Origin: Albula goreensis
Taxonomy: Eukaryota; Chordata; Actinopteri; Albuliformes; Albulidae
NCBI GenBank assembly: GCA_022829145.1
Contig: CM040745.1
Location: forward strand, 40,896,144-40,960,143
Direction: 5' to 3'
DNA: 64,000 nucleotides
The notes beneath the pieces were generated by a model. The model was not told where the DNA came from. It ran no database searches and was given only the letters and a program-made list of their open reading frames with translations. This document shows positions 47,700-61,800 of the stretch, in pieces (positions within the stretch are counted from its first letter, which is position 1; each line of letters starts with the position of its first letter). The translations under genes and the position numbers were made by a program.

Positions 47700-47787
47700 A
47701 GTATGCATGTATGTGTATATATAGGTATATGTATGTATATGTAGGAATATGAATACATATAATGTATGTGTGTATGTATATGTATAG
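47700..47787. repeat. TA/TG-rich microsatellite
   Basis: gtatgtatatgtatatata-type imperfect dinucleotide and tetranucleotide repeats. Confidence 0.85.
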
Positions 47788-47929
47788 AGAGAATTAGGAT
47801 TCAGGAGTCAGGATTGGTCATGTTTTTCAGCAGCTATTTGAAAGAAACAAGAGTTAAGTGTTATGGATGTCTGACATTTTATAATGAATAAAACTTAAAC
47901 ACAGTCATGTAAGTATATTACTACATTAT

Positions 47930-48175
47930 TGACTCCAATTATCACATTTTTAATGATTTTTAACCCGGTTAATAATATAATAACCAGTCAATAATGTAAT
48001 AACTTATTACATTATGTGCAAAAAGTTATTTCGTTATTGGTTCAGAAATGTTATTACATTATTGGTAAGTTATTACATTATCGACTTTTATTACATTAAG
48101 AACCGAAAAATTATTACGTTATTGGCAGTTATTACATTGACGGTAGTTACTACATTATTGGCTGCTACATCCCCA
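47930..48175. repeat. Imperfect repeats of ttattacattattgg
   Basis: The motif ttattacattattgg and its inverse recur about ten times, resembling the body of a small AT-rich DNA element of fish. No clear ends or duplication were found. Confidence 0.5.
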
Positions 48176-48179
48176 TAAA

Positions 48180-49877
48180 GACATCGTGCCAGGGAATGAA
48201 GATCGTTTGTTCACACAATAAAAGTAAAATGAATTGCTGACTTTTGAAGTAACGTTTCATAGTCATTTTAATTCAAAATAAAGTGATATCAAAACAGTAT
48301 CAACAAAATGGGGGCTGACACTTTACAAACAAGGGTCATATGTGGTCATGTGTACAGTTTCTGGAATGTGTGGGTTTTTGCACAAGCTGTAATATTACGC
48401 ATACAGGATAGATACAGACGGTAATATAACATGGATGTATTGCTTATCGGTTGGTTGGTGCTACTTCACAACTCACCATAGCTCAACAATATATAACTGG
48501 CAGTTGGGACTACTGGCTTGTCAGCAGGCAAAGCTACGCTACTTTCAAATGTCACAATGTGGGTAAAACAGTCACATCTTAAAGCAATCCACTTAAAAGC
48601 TTACCTGTATTGACATAGGACATGTCTATTATATGACCCGTGCTATACAGGAAAAAAAAATCTTGATTCAATGACAGTGTTCTTTCGTTACGTTGTTGTC
48701 AATATGTATTCACATTCAAGGTTTATTTATTGTTTTTCCAAGGTGTTAACGTCAGTCTTCATTTGTTTGCAAAAAGGGGTGTTTGACGAATGTTTCCGTT
48801 GACTAAAGTAATATTGTCCCAACCTGGAACCGCTTAAAATCCAACTGTCTCAGAATGCCATTTAAGGTGGGTTTTAGGCTCCATTAGGCTCGCAACTGAT
48901 TATAGGTTTGGGTCTGAACAAAAGCAAGCTGATATATAGCTACCTAGCTAATGTTGTTTCTAAGGCAATGAAGTAACAAAAAAGGATATCACAATATTTA
49001 TGTACAGCCACTATAATACTAAAATACTGTACAGTATCAACTATTTCAAGGCTACTCGGGCTGTAATGGTAGGAATCCGTGGCGATCAATCCTATGACTG
49101 GAATTCTATGGTACCGGGATCTGTATGACACATTCCTTTACTCAAACCACCTATGGACCAATATAGTCACCTATACTGACCTTTGGTCGCACTGACTTTT
49201 TTGTCTTCCTCGCTTAATTTACCTTTATGTTACGCAAACTAACTTTGTATTTTTTATCAACTGCACAAAAACTGAATGATATTTCCACAATCTGTTCATA
49301 AAGTAAACGTAACGGTGGTATACTGAATTGCAAAAGGCCACATCCATGAGATTTTATTTCATTTTCTAAGTCGCACGGTTTTTAGGCTTTATTGTTTTTA
49401 TTTGCGCCACTATAGAGATGTGTGCAGTCCGGACAAGCCCTGCGCTTTCACTAGTTAAGCTGGCTAAGGGCGTGTCTTTCAGTACACATATCAGAGCGCT
49501 CTCATGCTAAAGTTGCGTTTTAGAATGCCTTTCCTGTATTCTGTGTCCTCATTGGATCCTGCCATCTTGAGACTGCCCCACGCCTCATGCTTGTTTAGAG
49601 AAAACAACTACAGACTGATGACCATAGGCCTGTACAATTAAAGTTTTGGACATGTTACTGAAATATATCAGCTCTCATGGCATTTTGCTACCTCAGTTAA
49701 CTTGTCTAAAAACCAAATAAGGAAAGGAAAGCATACATTTACGAATACTCGAATGTATGCTGAAAACTGTAAGGGTCTCTGAACGAACGTGTCTGACATT
49801 CCACATAACTCTGATTCTTTTCGCAAATTTTCTCAGCCACCAGCTGCAACTTTTGGAAGAGAGTTATATACAAAACC
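48180..49877. other. Upstream flank of copy C
   Basis: No coding exon or clear repeat was recognised. The segment before 49878 should hold the promoter and 5' untranslated region of copy C. No convincing TATA box at a fixed distance could be chosen, because the transcription start is unknown. Confidence 0.4.
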
Positions 49878-52800
49878 ATGGATGATAAAGACGAAGATTT
49901 GGGTGAGTTTTCCATATTTAGCGATTATCAGACATTGTGTATGTTTTTAAAAGACCGTATATGATGCTAAAATGATTAGTTGCATAAGTTTGAGGAATGC
50001 CTGCCAGCTCGTTCTTTGTAATACAGAGCCTGTAGTAATCAAATGCGGTTTGTGCCGACCGACGAAGAGTGGGATGATGAAAAGGTTGTATTACTCAGAA
50101 CATGTAAATAACAATCATTCCCAATAATTCCCCATCTTGAGTTTTGCACAGTCGGCCCTGCTGCCCACCATTATTTTACGGCGTACTGTACATTGTACCT
50201 TGTGACAAATAAAAACTTTGAAATTTGAAACTTCTTCACTCCCCTCTTTAACAGTTTCATGTAAATAATTAAATATCCATTGGGAAAAGTAAGAACGTGA
50301 GATAAAATTTTAAAAGCTGCTTTTTACTGAGAGCAGTACTAAATACCAGTGATACACTAGGTTAAGTAAGAACGTATTAGTGGGGGATTTAGCATGAATG
50401 CGGAAAGCTGGAAGTTTGGAAATATATGGTGCTGTTGAAAACAGAAAACCAAGTCAGCTGTTCCAAGGAAAACAATTTAAATGAATTGTTTGGAACTTGG
50501 CAAAGAAAGTTGGGGTTTTGGTAAGGTCTGTTTTCCCCTTCAGTGGCTAATTAAGCAGGTGAAAGTAGGCTGGTCAGTTCTGTAAATGGGTAATATCACA
50601 GTATTTTTCCATTTTTATTTTATCAAGGTGTTGATGGTATTTTGTTTTTCAATGAAAAAATAGTAATACTATGCCTCCTGCACAGTGCATGGCTCCCAGT
50701 AATGCCAGCAGGTGCATGTTAGGTGGTTTGATGAACTTTCTTTCTATCCTGATTGCTTTATTACATTTAAACCAAACTTTAAACACGGAGAGTGAAACAG
50801 AATTGAACCAGCAAACAACCAAAACACTGTAGAATAAGAAATATATTTTTATTTTGAACTATGTCATTACACAAAATAGAGAAATGTTAGCCTGGTTACC
50901 AGGCTAACCATTTTATTGATTAAAATGTGTGTTCTGGCATGTACAACAGGGATGAAGTTGCTGTCCTGTTTAGAATGTTATTGATTAAGTGAAGAGATGC
51001 TGTTTCTCCTGCTCGTTTGGTGGAGTTACTCTCACATCTAGTAAGTTCCTCAAATTAAATCACCTTTTGCTGTAGTGGGCCTTTCTTTCACTTAGTGCAG
51101 AGGTCATCAGTAGGATGAACTGGACCGCAAGCCAGTTTTCTCTGGGCCCACCGAAACCTTTCCAACCCTAAATAAAATGGAAAAAAAGTATGAATACCAT
51201 TCTTCAAGTATATTCTTTTTTTAAATCTCGGGGTTTTTTTGTGTGAGACAGCAGTGGTGGTGTTGACCATGTCAAAGACTCCATGTCAAAGACATTTTTC
51301 AGCTGAAATAATTAGCCTCTCTGGGCATGCCAGTTTTTTTTTTTTTTTTACAAATTATTTTTTATTTATTTGTAACACCAGGATATATTGAGAGGAACAC
51401 AGGCTTGATAATTCCTCATCCTATAGATTTTGATGAAAAAAGGCAAGTTTGAATGAACTAATTTGTTAAGATAGGACATGTGTGATGGGGGTTGGGGGGG
51501 GGGGTGCAGTCCAGTCCAGTTTGGCTGAAAGAGTACTTGCTATTCAAGAATTTGGCCCTGGTCAAATATATTTGATAACTTAATGTGTTCATTTGATTAG
51601 AGAGTAACATTCACTGGTTTCCTAGCCAACTTGTAAAATCTTTTATTTTATAGCATATCTACCTCTCATGGTCTGACCCTCTCAGCTCAGCTGGTGTGTG
51701 ATAAATAAATACTGTGTGAAAACTTACGCCATTGAGCCTTCCTGCAGAGACACCAGCATGGAGAGAAACCTCACATAGCTTGCAAATGATAAGATTAAGC
51801 TCAGTTCAATATTTTTACAGAACTAATTTGTATTGTGGATCTGTGGTAGGGGTTAGTGTTGTCACAATACAAACCCCTAACTAACGATACCGATACCAGG
51901 TTTAGTATCGCAATAATTGGTACTAAAAGGACACTCGATACTGGAACAGTACTTTTTTATATTCTGTAACCCCTTAAGAGATTAGAAACGGAATGTCCAC
52001 AAGGGTCAATTGCATTTTTGAATTAACAGCCTTTCAGATGAAGCCTGTTCAAGATAGTAAGCATAGGCCTCCAATTTTAAAATTATATCATATTAAACAG
52101 AATAAGTACACATTTCAAAATTAAACAAATACAACAAACCTTTAAAGAATCTTTAAATAGTGCTTTCAAACTTTCAGACAGACCTTTCAAAAACTACCGC
52201 TCTACAAATTCCATTAAAATGAATCTGCCTCAATGCATCTCTCTGAAGCTGCACTTCCAGTGAGAATTCCACTTGAATTCTGTCTTAAACCCAAAGAACC
52301 GTGGATAGAAAATCATGACATCTGTCGTTTCAAAACAAAAATGTATTTGGCAGTGTGTAAAATATATGATTTTTAATTCAAACTATCTGACTAGTCTTTT
52401 GAAGTTATTCGTCTCAACAGTGTAAAGAAATGGAATTAAAAAAATGTACTACACTTCTAAAAAATGCTACACTGCCTGTGCATGCAATTTACGATACAGT
52501 AATGTTAACAATCGTCATCAAATCTCATGTCATCAAACAGTGCATCATCATCAAGCTCTACATATCATTCTCTAGCCTATTTAGCTAATTTGTTTGTATT
52601 CGAAGTAGGGTCTGCATCACCAAGGATGAATGCTGCTTCGCTAGGCGCTAGTACTGCCATCTAGCGAATATTCTGGCAAATTACTTCTTTTATCCTCTAA
52701 CACGAGACAAATTTGACCAAAAAGTACCAAACGCCGTAAAATTCTGATACATTACCGTTTTTAAAAAAGAAATATCGAAAAAAGTACCGAACTTTTGGTA

Positions 52801-55800
52801 TACCGTGCAACTCTAGTAGGGGTGCAGAATTAACTGACTATAACCAAGTGTTATGCAACCTGGGAACCCAGCTATAAAGGTAGTTAAGCTTTCTCTCATT
52901 TGATTATGGCATGGAGATGTAGTCAGGAGGGAAGAAATGCAATAAGAGCTCCCAACAAATGCTAAAGGTTACCACCAAAACAAGTAAATGGGGCTATAAA
53001 TACCTTCTTAAAATAGATTGAAACAATGTCTTACCCATGACTGGTGGTGATCCACCCAAGCTGCTGTAGCAAGCTATTTTTGATACATTGTTCAGCTGTG
53101 AAGTCAGCTTTGTTTTCCATTTTTCTAGCTCATTTCCCATCAGCCATGAGCAACACTACAACTCAATGATTTTAGTATCACTGTGTGTCCAATGTCCAGT
53201 TTTTGTCAGTAGAGAAAAATGTGTCTTATCACTGTTTGGCAGACAGTGATATCGCTGCAGTTATTGTGGCTATGACTGCAGTCATGAAGTGTCATGTTAT
53301 ATGCGTAGATTGTTTATTTATAAACCTCACTCATGCTCTGTCTTTGTTGAACCTGTTCATTGGAGGCTCTTAGGTGCACTGTAGGTCTTCATTCTCAAAA
53401 CAACATTTGAAATCATTGCCTTAGTTGGAGTCATTGGAGTCTAAATTCTTTCATTCCTCAGAGTGTACAGTACCACCACTCGATCGTGTATGACCTCTGT
53501 GTGCTTCTGTCCATCCTTTAACAGGAGATTTTAATCCAGCCGTTGAAGAGGAGGGGCCAACAGCACCTCCTCCTGGCTGGTTAGAAAATGTCACAGGATA
53601 TGAAGAGATGCATGAAGATCAGGGTGAGTGGCACAGTACAACCATTTCCCCATACAGACATGCAGTATCAGCAGTGGAATTATGGTACACTGTTTTCCCA
53701 GCTGTTGCTGTAAAGTTGGTTTGTCTGTTTTTTTCTGGAGTTTTATCTCAGATGGAACAGACAAGCTGTATCCTCCTCCTCCAGCCTATGTGCCAGTACC
53801 GGATAATGGCAGGAGTTCATCCGTCCCTAATGTGAGGTAATAACAGATGCAGAGAGCCCTCCTTGACTTTTTTTTTGATTTGGCTCTGTACTCAATAGTG
53901 GATTTTGGTAAGCCTAAGGTTTAGCCTATGTCACAGACCATTTTTTTCTTTTATTTCTCAGCTTCATAATGGGTTGACTTTTATTGGTATGGCTCTGGTC
54001 CTCATGTTGATAAACACCAGTAACAGACTCCAAAGGTTGGCTTATACCTGCACTATAAGCAGCTTAACACACTTGACTGATCAGAAACACCTATGAAGCC
54101 ATTTGTCCTAAACATGATAGTGCCCTGAAATGGAGGACAGGGGCTACATATAATATGGACTATAATTTCTACATAGTGAAACTACAATATATACAAATAT
54201 CCTTTCATAAAAACTGAAAATCTGTACTTTAACCACTTGTGGATAGTTTTAATACTAATCTGAAGATATGGAGTACAGAGGTATATCATTTGTACCAGGC
54301 ATCACGGAGGGGCACTCAAAACCATCTCCATTCATCAGAGTGATGACGCACCATCTTTATTTGAAACACACCAGAATAATTAGCAAGGTAGTGCCCTGAA
54401 TCAGAGTGATGATGTTCCCTACAGGGTACCAGTGGTGTCCGAGGATGTGGCCAGAGAAGCACTGCTGCAGTTTGTGGGGAAGAAGTGGACTTACAGCAGC
54501 AAGCCAGCCCACAATATGATCTTTAAGGACTTAAAGCCCTTCACTGTGTACCGTGTATGTTCTACATAGTGTTAAAATTTCTTGGTAAAATAAAAGAAAA
54601 TACAAAAAAAACAGGATTCAGACAAAAGCACTTTTTGACAATCTTAGCACACTTAGCCTTCTTAGTACCTCCTATCACTGGGCCCTGTAATATAACAATC
54701 TTAGTGCACTTACCTTTTTAGTACCTCCTATTCTGTTTGTAGGTTTGGGCCACATGGATGCCATGTTTTTAGATTTTTAAAGCTTTATTTAGGGAAAGCA
54801 GTGGCCAAAGCTTGATTAGAGGTGCTGGATAATCGCTTTCTTGAGGAAGACCTCCAGAAAGCCTTTATCATCAACATTACTGGCTTGTTGAGCACTTGGA
54901 GCTAAATATTGTTGATCTCAAAGCCTGACTAGCAGGAATCCACAGTAATCCTGAATTGTAGAACTTCCAGTGAATGCAGCTTCAGCAGAATCTCCACTGA
55001 ACGTAGATTCAGTAGAACTGCTGTTATATATGTAAGCTAAAGCCCAGGAATTCCCTTATAGTCTTTACAGGGGAGTGATGAGACAGTATAATGAGCCTGA
55101 GGTAACACTTTACAAGACCCTTGGAAAGAGTATGAGTTGTTAAGTAAGTGTGTAAGTGTAAGATGTAATATGTTTTACAATTACTTATTTTCAAACTGTT
55201 TTTGAAATGCAAAGCACTGATAATAACCAGCACAAATCTAATACAATGGTATGGGGCCCTCCTTAGACATCTGAGTTACATTCAATAAAAATACAGCTTA
55301 AAACAAAACTAAAATCGTCCCATATCCATGCAGTTCTAGCCCCAAAATGCAAATAAAAAACAATTGTAATAGTCATAGAAAACAGATTTTAAACTAAAAA
55401 CAAGTTATAAACAAATGTATATGAATAAATGTAGCTAAAAGCTCATGACAAACAGCTCATCTGTTTGTCCTGTCATCATGTTTCTAATGCTAGCTTTGTG
55501 CAGCTGCTGATCCTCACTGCCCAAGTTTTTTACCAGCTCATGCTGGACAGAGCCTTCCGTCTGAGAATCAACTGCAGCGAAACCTCTGGAATGCCCAGAA
55601 TCAACATCTCAGGATAAACTTGCTGATTAATTACTATTGTGTTTTAGGTCTTTCTGTTTTGGACATTATATTATGAAGTGTCTTTTGTTTTCAGAGCAAT
55701 GTTGTAGATATGAGTGAGACTGTCAATCATTGAGTTAGAGTGTAAAAGAATGAATGATTCATGTTTTTGTCTGATTTTAGTACCGTTTGGAAACATTCAC

Positions 55801-58800
55801 AGAATCCAGATCAAGCTCCTGGGAGAGTGAGCCTTTTACAGGTATGTCACAGAGAAGTTGTTGCTGCTGCTGCTATTGCTGCTGCTGCGTTTGTTGTTGC
55901 TGTTTTTGTTGTTGCTGTTGTTGTTGCTGGTGATGTCATGTCATGTAGTGTCATCCTCCCAGGCCAGTTTGTGGATGGGCCACAGTATGGTATGAGCCCA
56001 CCCCCCTGGGATGTGCCAGTGGAGGTCCCACCCCTATTCACTGATGTCTCCATGAATGTGCATGTGCCACATTCCTCTTTCGTCAAGGTGAGACAATTTT
56101 CCTTCCCCAAGGGGGTCTATTCTAGGGATTTTAAATTAATGTTGTTGGTGGGCCACTTTTACATTTGTGAATTGAATGGCTGGCCAGTTGGGCACGAAGC
56201 ATGTAATAATATTATATCATATCATAGGTATATATATATAATATAAGACAGTAGGCCAAAAACTCTAGTAAATGTGGGCTTGTAGCCTACAACTTACCAT
56301 CAGGTTCATAAAATGAGGTGTGTGTATTATGATTGAGAGAACAGGAAATTTAATGTTGAATTAATCTGACTATGGAATTTGTCTGATGCGTTCTGTGACT
56401 GTGTTTTTTGTTTTGGGGTCATGACTCAGCACTTCACTTAATATATTGATTGCACATGTCTTCACCAACTCTGAGTCAACAAAAGGCGTTTTGCTTTTGG
56501 CGTGGGAAGATGGCATTGAAACCCAAGTGTTCGGTCTCGGATTGCTGCTGTGTGTTTGCAATTGCTAGCAATTACATTTATTTATTTTCACTGTCAAAAT
56601 GAAAGTTTATTCAGTCCGTGTGTAGCATGTGCTGCTCGTTGTCACTCTGTTGGAGTAGCACTCAGAATTACCAAATTTATATGGGCTAGTTTCACAATAA
56701 TAGTTGGAAAAGAGGCTGCTCAACTATGGGGGCATATAAAATGCTTGATGAAAATGCTACACGGGCTGCGTTTTGAAAATCACTGGTCTGGACCTTAGTG
56801 AATAAAGGACACAACTCTGTCTTACAAGCTCCAGTTACAAGACAATATCTGCAAGAAAACAATTAGCTTGCTAGCTTTCTGTGCTTGCATGCATGGAATA
56901 TTAACTTAGCCTATGGTACTGTGACATACATGCTTATAACAGTCTGTGTTGTGAATGGTTACCATTACACATTTGCAGCGAGCTCACAAACTCGCGTGTT
57001 TCTCATTTAGAACAATTAAATAATTTTCTTTTAAAAATAGACTAACTTGCATTTGTACATCTTTTATGTATTATTGAAGCCTGGCAGCATATGTTAAGGT
57101 TATACATAACCTGTCGTAATGTCAAGCTCAGCCTTTCACCGGGCGATATTGGCTGACGATGCGTTGACCTATGTTGCAACAACAGATAATAGCCTAACAA
57201 ATATTTTGGTAGCATCCTGATGTAACGCTGTAGTACTCTATATCTTTAAATTTCATTGCTCTTAAAGGCGAGTAGTATTCTCCTACTACGTGCCGTGTAG
57301 AATTCACTGCCCTGCTATAATCACTCCATCTTTGCTTTCTCCTTATGAGGAGTAGAGCACCGGACAAACTGAGAGTGATTACTATGGCCTCTTCCTCCAT
57401 TATTGATGAGTGTCAAATGTCGTTGGAATGATACTGAAGTGCGTTTATACTTTTTGTGAACTTTAACGTCGGGCGACATTAGAACGTTCATGAACATTTT
57501 GCGATTTCAGTATGTGAGTATGAACCAGGCTTTAGTCGCGCATAAACATATTTCTATCTTTTGATTCAAATTCAAATGAACATGTTTTGTGCTGACAGAG
57601 GCTTAAAAGTTATGATGAATAACTGTGGTTAACGCCCCCCGTTTGTGCCTGAGCGCCATCTTCTCAGCTGCCGCGTTCCCAGCGCCCCCCAAAGTTGTAC
57701 GAACGCCTCCTGGGGGGCGGTACCGCCCCCGTTGAGAAACCCTACTCTACATTGTGGATGAATTGCCAAGTAGATATTTTCTTTGCTATCAAAGAACAGA
57801 AAGGTAACATAAACTTGGTTCACATACATGGAGAAGTGCACGCATGTATGTTTGTGTGTATTTGTGTTGATGTTCTGTATTGTTATGTGTTTAAGTGTAA
57901 TTCTGCTGTATTGTTCCAGGTGTGCCACCAGTGTGAAGGCAGGGGCAATGTGCGGTGCCGCCACTGTTCTGGACGAGGGAAAGTGAGTGACCTCTCTCTC
58001 ATGTTGGGATGGTTTTGTTTCCACCAAAGTTGTTGGCAGAGACTCATCCTGTAATACCTATTCACAAACACTATATGGCATTCATATAAATTCAGCTCCT
58101 GGAGAATGTTATCCCCTGAGCATTGGTCATGATATGAGAAGTTGATATGTACTTTTCTATGGGGTAAAATTGTTCTCCATTGTTACAAAATACATGTGTT
58201 TTGTAAGCTGTACATACATCATCTGCACAATGGGCCTCATTCATCAATATTTTCGTAAAACTGTGTGTAAAGTTGTGTCAACGACTACGAACTAACAAAT
58301 TCCGGATTTATCAAACATGTGTAAACACAGCATTTGTTCGTATTTCGTGCATATGTTGATAAATACCAATCAATCGTAAATGACAAGCGCGTTCACAAAA
58401 TTTTCGATTAGCATAAATCCACGCCCCTGAAATACCATATAAGGAGCTTGAAATTCCATTGCTGGCAATGTAAAGAGATGACAGAGAAAAGGCAGAAGAA
58501 AAAAAATGTTCTGAAGCGGCGAATGAAGTTTTGTTAATGGAAACAGAATAAAAAATACTTTGTTCAGAAGTGTAAGTAGTTTAGTGTCGGGGCCGGGGAA
58601 GACCAAAGCCTGGCAAGAAATAACTGTTGCAGTAAATTCGGTGTCAAAAGTTCCGCCGTAAACTGCAACAGGTTAAAGGAAAATGGTTCAACATGAAACT
58701 GGAGGCGAATTATTGGAGAGACGTCGTTAGCTGGAATTACCGTGGAGGGTGACCGGGATCTGATTTTCCCTGGTCTTGGATCAATCACTCTCCAGTTCTG

Positions 58801-61800
58801 AAGGTAAATTTTTGTATACCAGCCTTATCGTTGCCATAAATCCTGGGGGCAGCTGCACCGGGACACGCGAGGGGGCATGGTTGGTCAAAGTGGTAATGTC
58901 ACATGCAGTACATCGTTGGGACCGTCATGTTTTCCTTAAATCAACTTGGAACGAATCCCTAGTTAAATAATTCGTTCAAATTAGAACTATTACGTAATTA
59001 GGATCCTCCATAATAGTGAGCCTTCCCTTGCCTTTCCCTCCACTCTGCAGTCCCTCTCTAACGTAATTTTATCTTGTATAAAAATAACGACAACGATAGT
59101 ACATAGTAGCAGCAAGAGTACTAGAAGCAGTCAAAGAACAGCAGAACTTTCTGTTCAAAACCTGAAATTGTCATTGAAGATCATTATACCTGACCAGCAT
59201 TGCAGTGTCATTATATCCAGAAAGTTATTTCAAAATGTCAAGTCCGGTAAGGTAGCTTACCGACAAGCATGCTGTATTCTTTGGATATTTTTTCAACTAC
59301 AGTACAGTACTTTAAAATTCAGCGGCAGTTATAATTGTTGCTTAGTAACGTTAGCCACATTAACACGCTCAACATTCCACCAATGTGAAGTCAATGGAGG
59401 CGTTTTTTTAAGATTTGTAGTTTAAAAAGTATGAATCTATAGCTCAGAAAAATACAAGCAACCTGACCAGTATATTCACGCCAAGTTCGATATGTCTACC
59501 TTAAAAACTGTTGGGGGAGATACGTCCGGAAGAACCAGGAATAATAATATAAAGAAGAAGTAAAGATTCCATAGAATAGTAGTTTGCGCCTTCCTCAAGC
59601 AAACTAATTAATTTTATTAATCAGTTTTACACAAATGAAGCCGAATGACCTGTTTTAATGTTGTATAACACTTTGTGATAATTTACAATTGAAAATTATT
59701 TTCAATCAAATGAAATTAAAAGCAAGCAGTTGTTTACGCACACAGCAGCTGTAAATGGGACTCATGCCCATTAACAGACTTTAGTGTCATACATGTACCT
59801 GCATGTACATACACATGTCCCACCTCTTCTTGTTCTCCATAATTGCAGCCCCACCTCTTCCTGTCCTTCTTTAGACCACACCTCTTCCTGTTCACAGTCA
59901 GTTTGAGGATTGGGACAATCCCTATGCCAATAAAGATTAGAATTCAAGAGAATGCTGTAAGCATGTTTGATTGAATTTAGTGTCAAGTTTTTACACATTT
60001 TTACAAGATTTGGACATTTTTAAAACCTCACTTAAAGTAACTTCTAACTAATTGTTAACAAATATGAGAAGAATTGAGTTCCATCCCCACCCCACACAAA
60101 TACACACTTATTTTTCAGGTTGGGGAATAGTGACCAATAAGCTTTTCACTGGGGAAAAAAATCTTTAAAATAGACAATAACTCTTATTATTCTTATTTTG
60201 AGATAAATTCAGCTATCTTTTTTTTTTTTTTTTTTTTTTTTTTACCTCAGAACAAGATGTACTTTTCTTATAAACACAATGCTAGGCATCAATGCTAGCA
60301 GATCTCAAAAAAAGAAATTAAAATCTATTGCCTACTTCAAAGATTATTTTGGTTTGTGCTGAAAGTAACTTTTTTCAGAACTGCAATCGAAAATGGATGG
60401 TTAAGAATGAGATAAGAGGTATAAAAAATAAGGATGGAGTAAGGGTGTATAATAGCAAAGCTATTGCACAAGAGGCTCATGGTGAAAACTAAATCTGTAG
60501 GAATTACAGGAGCTATCATTGGGTAGGTTCGTAGTTGGTTATCTGGTAACTGAGTGTAACTGTGGGAGGAATTTTATCAGAGCACGGTCCTATATTAAGT
60601 GGAGTCCCCCAGGAGTTGGTATTGGGGCCTTTTCTCTTCATTGTATATCAAATGTTATTGATGCAGAGGTTGGAAGTAAAACTGAAAAATTTACAGATGA
60701 TACAAAACTTGGGGGTCTAGCCAACACAATAGAATCAACTAAGTTAATACAGGAAGACTTAAACAGAATCCCAAAGTGGGCATGTTCTGGTGTTATGGGA
60801 AACACTGTTTCTCCAGGCCAGCTGATTCTGTGCTCTAAGCTCACATGTATGTTCTGCTGCCAGCTGATTCTGTGCTTTCTGTTTAAGGCGCGGTGCTCAA
60901 GTTGCTATGGTAAGGGGAGGAAAGGGAAAAAAAGATGCATTACCTGCAGTGGCACAGGGAAGAAGAGGTATGATGAAGACCATCTCCTCTGTCTCTTCTA
61001 CACTCCACACTTGTTTGTTCCACACATACCCATTTTTTGCCAGCCAGTTGCAAAAATGTGCAACAATCTTGCCTGTGTAAGACAGGTCCCCCTTGATCTG
61101 TAGGACTGAGGTGTTATTCCTGTCCTTTGCTTGACTGATTAGGGTATCATGTTCTGACCATCATTTTGATCATGTAGATAAAAAATGCACAAAATGAAAG
61201 TTTGACTATAACTATTATCTTTCTCTTTGAACTCCTTGGTTTCCACAAATGATCTGGTGTTCACACTTATACCATTGAGTAGTACACTAATTTCAGTGGA
61301 AGGTTAATCAAATAAACATGTATCCTCTTTAGAAAGGGCCCAGTTGCCATGGCACATTAGAGAAAATCATGTTCTCTGAGCATGGGTCTGGCTGGTTAAA
61401 AATCATTGAATGGCTGTGTGATATTATTTCTTTGGAACATACATGATTGATTTCTGACATAATATGGTATTATTTGGTAAATTCATCTCCAAACATTGTA
61501 AATTTCTAATTAAAAACAACTAATGGGTTCCCTGGACCAACCAGGAGCTGCGAACCACTGTTCTAAGATAAAGATGAAAAATTGGTTTCATAGTGGCCTC
61601 TGAGTGACTCGTGGGATAAATTGCTGCCTACGGGTCCTGAGGTCGGGGGTTTGATTCCCGGGCTCGCCATTCCCGACCATGGCCAGAGGCTCCATTGGCG
61701 AGGCAACAATTGGCCAGCCTCACCAGGGGTTTGATATGGGGTAGGTTGGACTAAAAATCTCACGTTGGTTCATCGCAATAGCGCCCTCCTTGGGGCTGCT

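Noticed and set aside
61593-61680. A functional tRNA gene
   Set aside because: Box-like promoter motifs are present but stems do not pair convincingly, and the body continues as a SINE.
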